Positions 6,060 to 6,413 of a DNA stretch of 6,413 bases are shown here, piece after piece. The stretch's first letter is position 1. The number at the start of each line of letters is the position of its first letter. Position numbers and translations under genes: made by a program. The DNA is from an uncultured Blautia sp. GTDB lineage: Bacteria > Bacillota > Clostridia > Lachnospirales > Lachnospiraceae. The DNA is taken from the NCBI GenBank assembly GCA_900765525.1, contig CAAFRY010000054.1:1-6413 (forward strand). Reading direction: 5' to 3'. The notes under the pieces are model-generated. The model worked only from the letters and a program-made list of their open reading frames with translations, was not told the origin of the DNA and ran no database searches.

Positions 6060-6300
6060 CAAACATCTATAGGAAGCTGCCTTCCGGCACCTCCCACTCA
6101 TATTCCCCTGACGGTCTTTTTATATAAAATGGATTCCTTACTAATGCAGGCATCACCATGCATGAAAGCCAGATTCCTCCGTGCTGCGCACTTCTTTGCT
6201 TCGCTTTGTTCATTGCTAAACAGGCAACCCATGCCCGTCTAAGCCAGCTTGCCATCCACCCAGCTGCAGACTAGTGTACTGGCACGTTCATTTTCAGCAT
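6060..6300 (-). other. asnA upstream region with possible promoter and tiny open frames, probably non-coding
   Basis: No gene can be supported between the asnA leader and the repeat at 6301. Two overlapping minus-strand open frames exist: 6067-6255 (62 residues) and 6098-6232 (44 residues, beginning MGCLFSNEQSEAKKCAARR). Neither has a ribosome binding site. Both look like translations I have seen repeatedly in Lachnospiraceae annotations, which would suit a repeat better than a gene; this is unverified memory. A -10-like tataaa lies at 6119-6124 on the minus strand without a clear -35 box, and would give an asnA leader of roughly 70 bases. There is no T-box motif (TGGNACC type) and no hairpin followed by a T tract. 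Confidence 0.4.
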
Positions 6301-6405
6301 AATGACGCAGAATGAATTTTCATTCTGCAAGGCGAAGGAATGAGGCGTAGCGGTGGCTACGTCGATTGACGACAACGCAGCAGATGGAAATTCAGGCAAG
6401 TCATT
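6301..6405 (+). repeat. Complete hairpin repeat with imperfect terminal inverted repeats, MITE-like
   Basis: The element starts with aatgac (6301-6306) and ends with its complement gtcatt (6400-6405). Reading inward from each end, tgaattttcat and tgaatttccat match, giving imperfect inverted ends of about 30 bases. Inside are a perfect 9-bp stem gcagaatga (6307-6315) / tcattctgc (6320-6328), and a second stem cgtagc (6346-6351) / gctacg (6356-6361) with loop ggtg that can be extended by two pairs. A related, truncated copy starts the window. There is no open frame, so if mobile it would need a transposase from elsewhere. No target-site duplication is clear. Confidence 0.6.
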
Positions 6406-6413
6406 TGTTGAAA

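Noticed and set aside
5032..6066. Longer asnA start at 6066 (344 residues)
   Set aside because: The ribosome binding site agggagga at 6046-6053 lies inside the extension and is well placed for the ATG at 6037-6039.
6040..6300. T-box riboswitch upstream of asnA
   Set aside because: asnA is often T-box controlled in Firmicutes, so I looked for it. The nearest match on the minus strand (aggtgccgg) lacks the TGGNACC-type core, and no terminator hairpin with a T tract follows.
1..6405. Composite transposon bounded by the two hairpin repeats in direct orientation
   Set aside because: The copies are well diverged, there is no transposase between them, and the genes inside are ordinary chromosomal ones. 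Two members of a dispersed family is simpler.

Overview
The window looks like chromosomal DNA of a gut-type Firmicute, most likely a Lachnospiraceae relative (order Eubacteriales). This is inferred from the gene set, strong AGGAGG ribosome binding sites, a TTG start, the SH3b/NlpC-P60/3D wall hydrolase and interspersed structured repeats of a kind I associate with that family. I ran no search, so genus and species stay open.

Layout, left to right. Bases 1-322 carry no convincing gene: a truncated copy of an interspersed hairpin repeat (1-62), two inverted repeats, and the leader of the first gene. A MATE-family multidrug/toxin exporter follows on the plus strand (323-1717). Bases 1718-1961 are non-coding and hold a second, different structured element with a perfect 16-bp stem. 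A small plus-strand lipoprotein with a C-terminal SH3b domain follows (1962-2609). It ends at a hairpin shared with the convergent gene on the other strand. That minus-strand gene (2723-4978) encodes a large secreted wall hydrolase: signal peptide, six acidic 11-residue repeats, three near-identical 47-residue repeats, two SH3b domains, an NlpC/P60 endopeptidase and a C-terminal 3D domain. Upstream of it on the same strand, 53 bases away, lies asnA, ammonia-dependent asparagine synthetase (5032-6039). Bases 6040-6413 hold the asnA leader and a complete copy of the hairpin repeat first seen at base 1.

How the genes fit together. The lipoprotein and the hydrolase are both exported and both carry SH3b domains, so the centre of the window is about the cell envelope. 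The hydrolase probably cuts peptidoglycan stem peptides and perhaps glycan strands. asnA and the hydrolase are probably co-transcribed because no terminator is visible between them, but no functional link is evident. The MATE transporter appears to be independent.

I see no CRISPR array, RNA gene, transposase, phage gene or toxin-antitoxin pair, and nothing I can defend as a new defence or biosynthetic system. The points most worth checking are the hairpin repeat whose two copies keep a stem while changing its bases, the tandem 47-residue repeats in the hydrolase, and the odd spacing of the MATE ribosome binding site.
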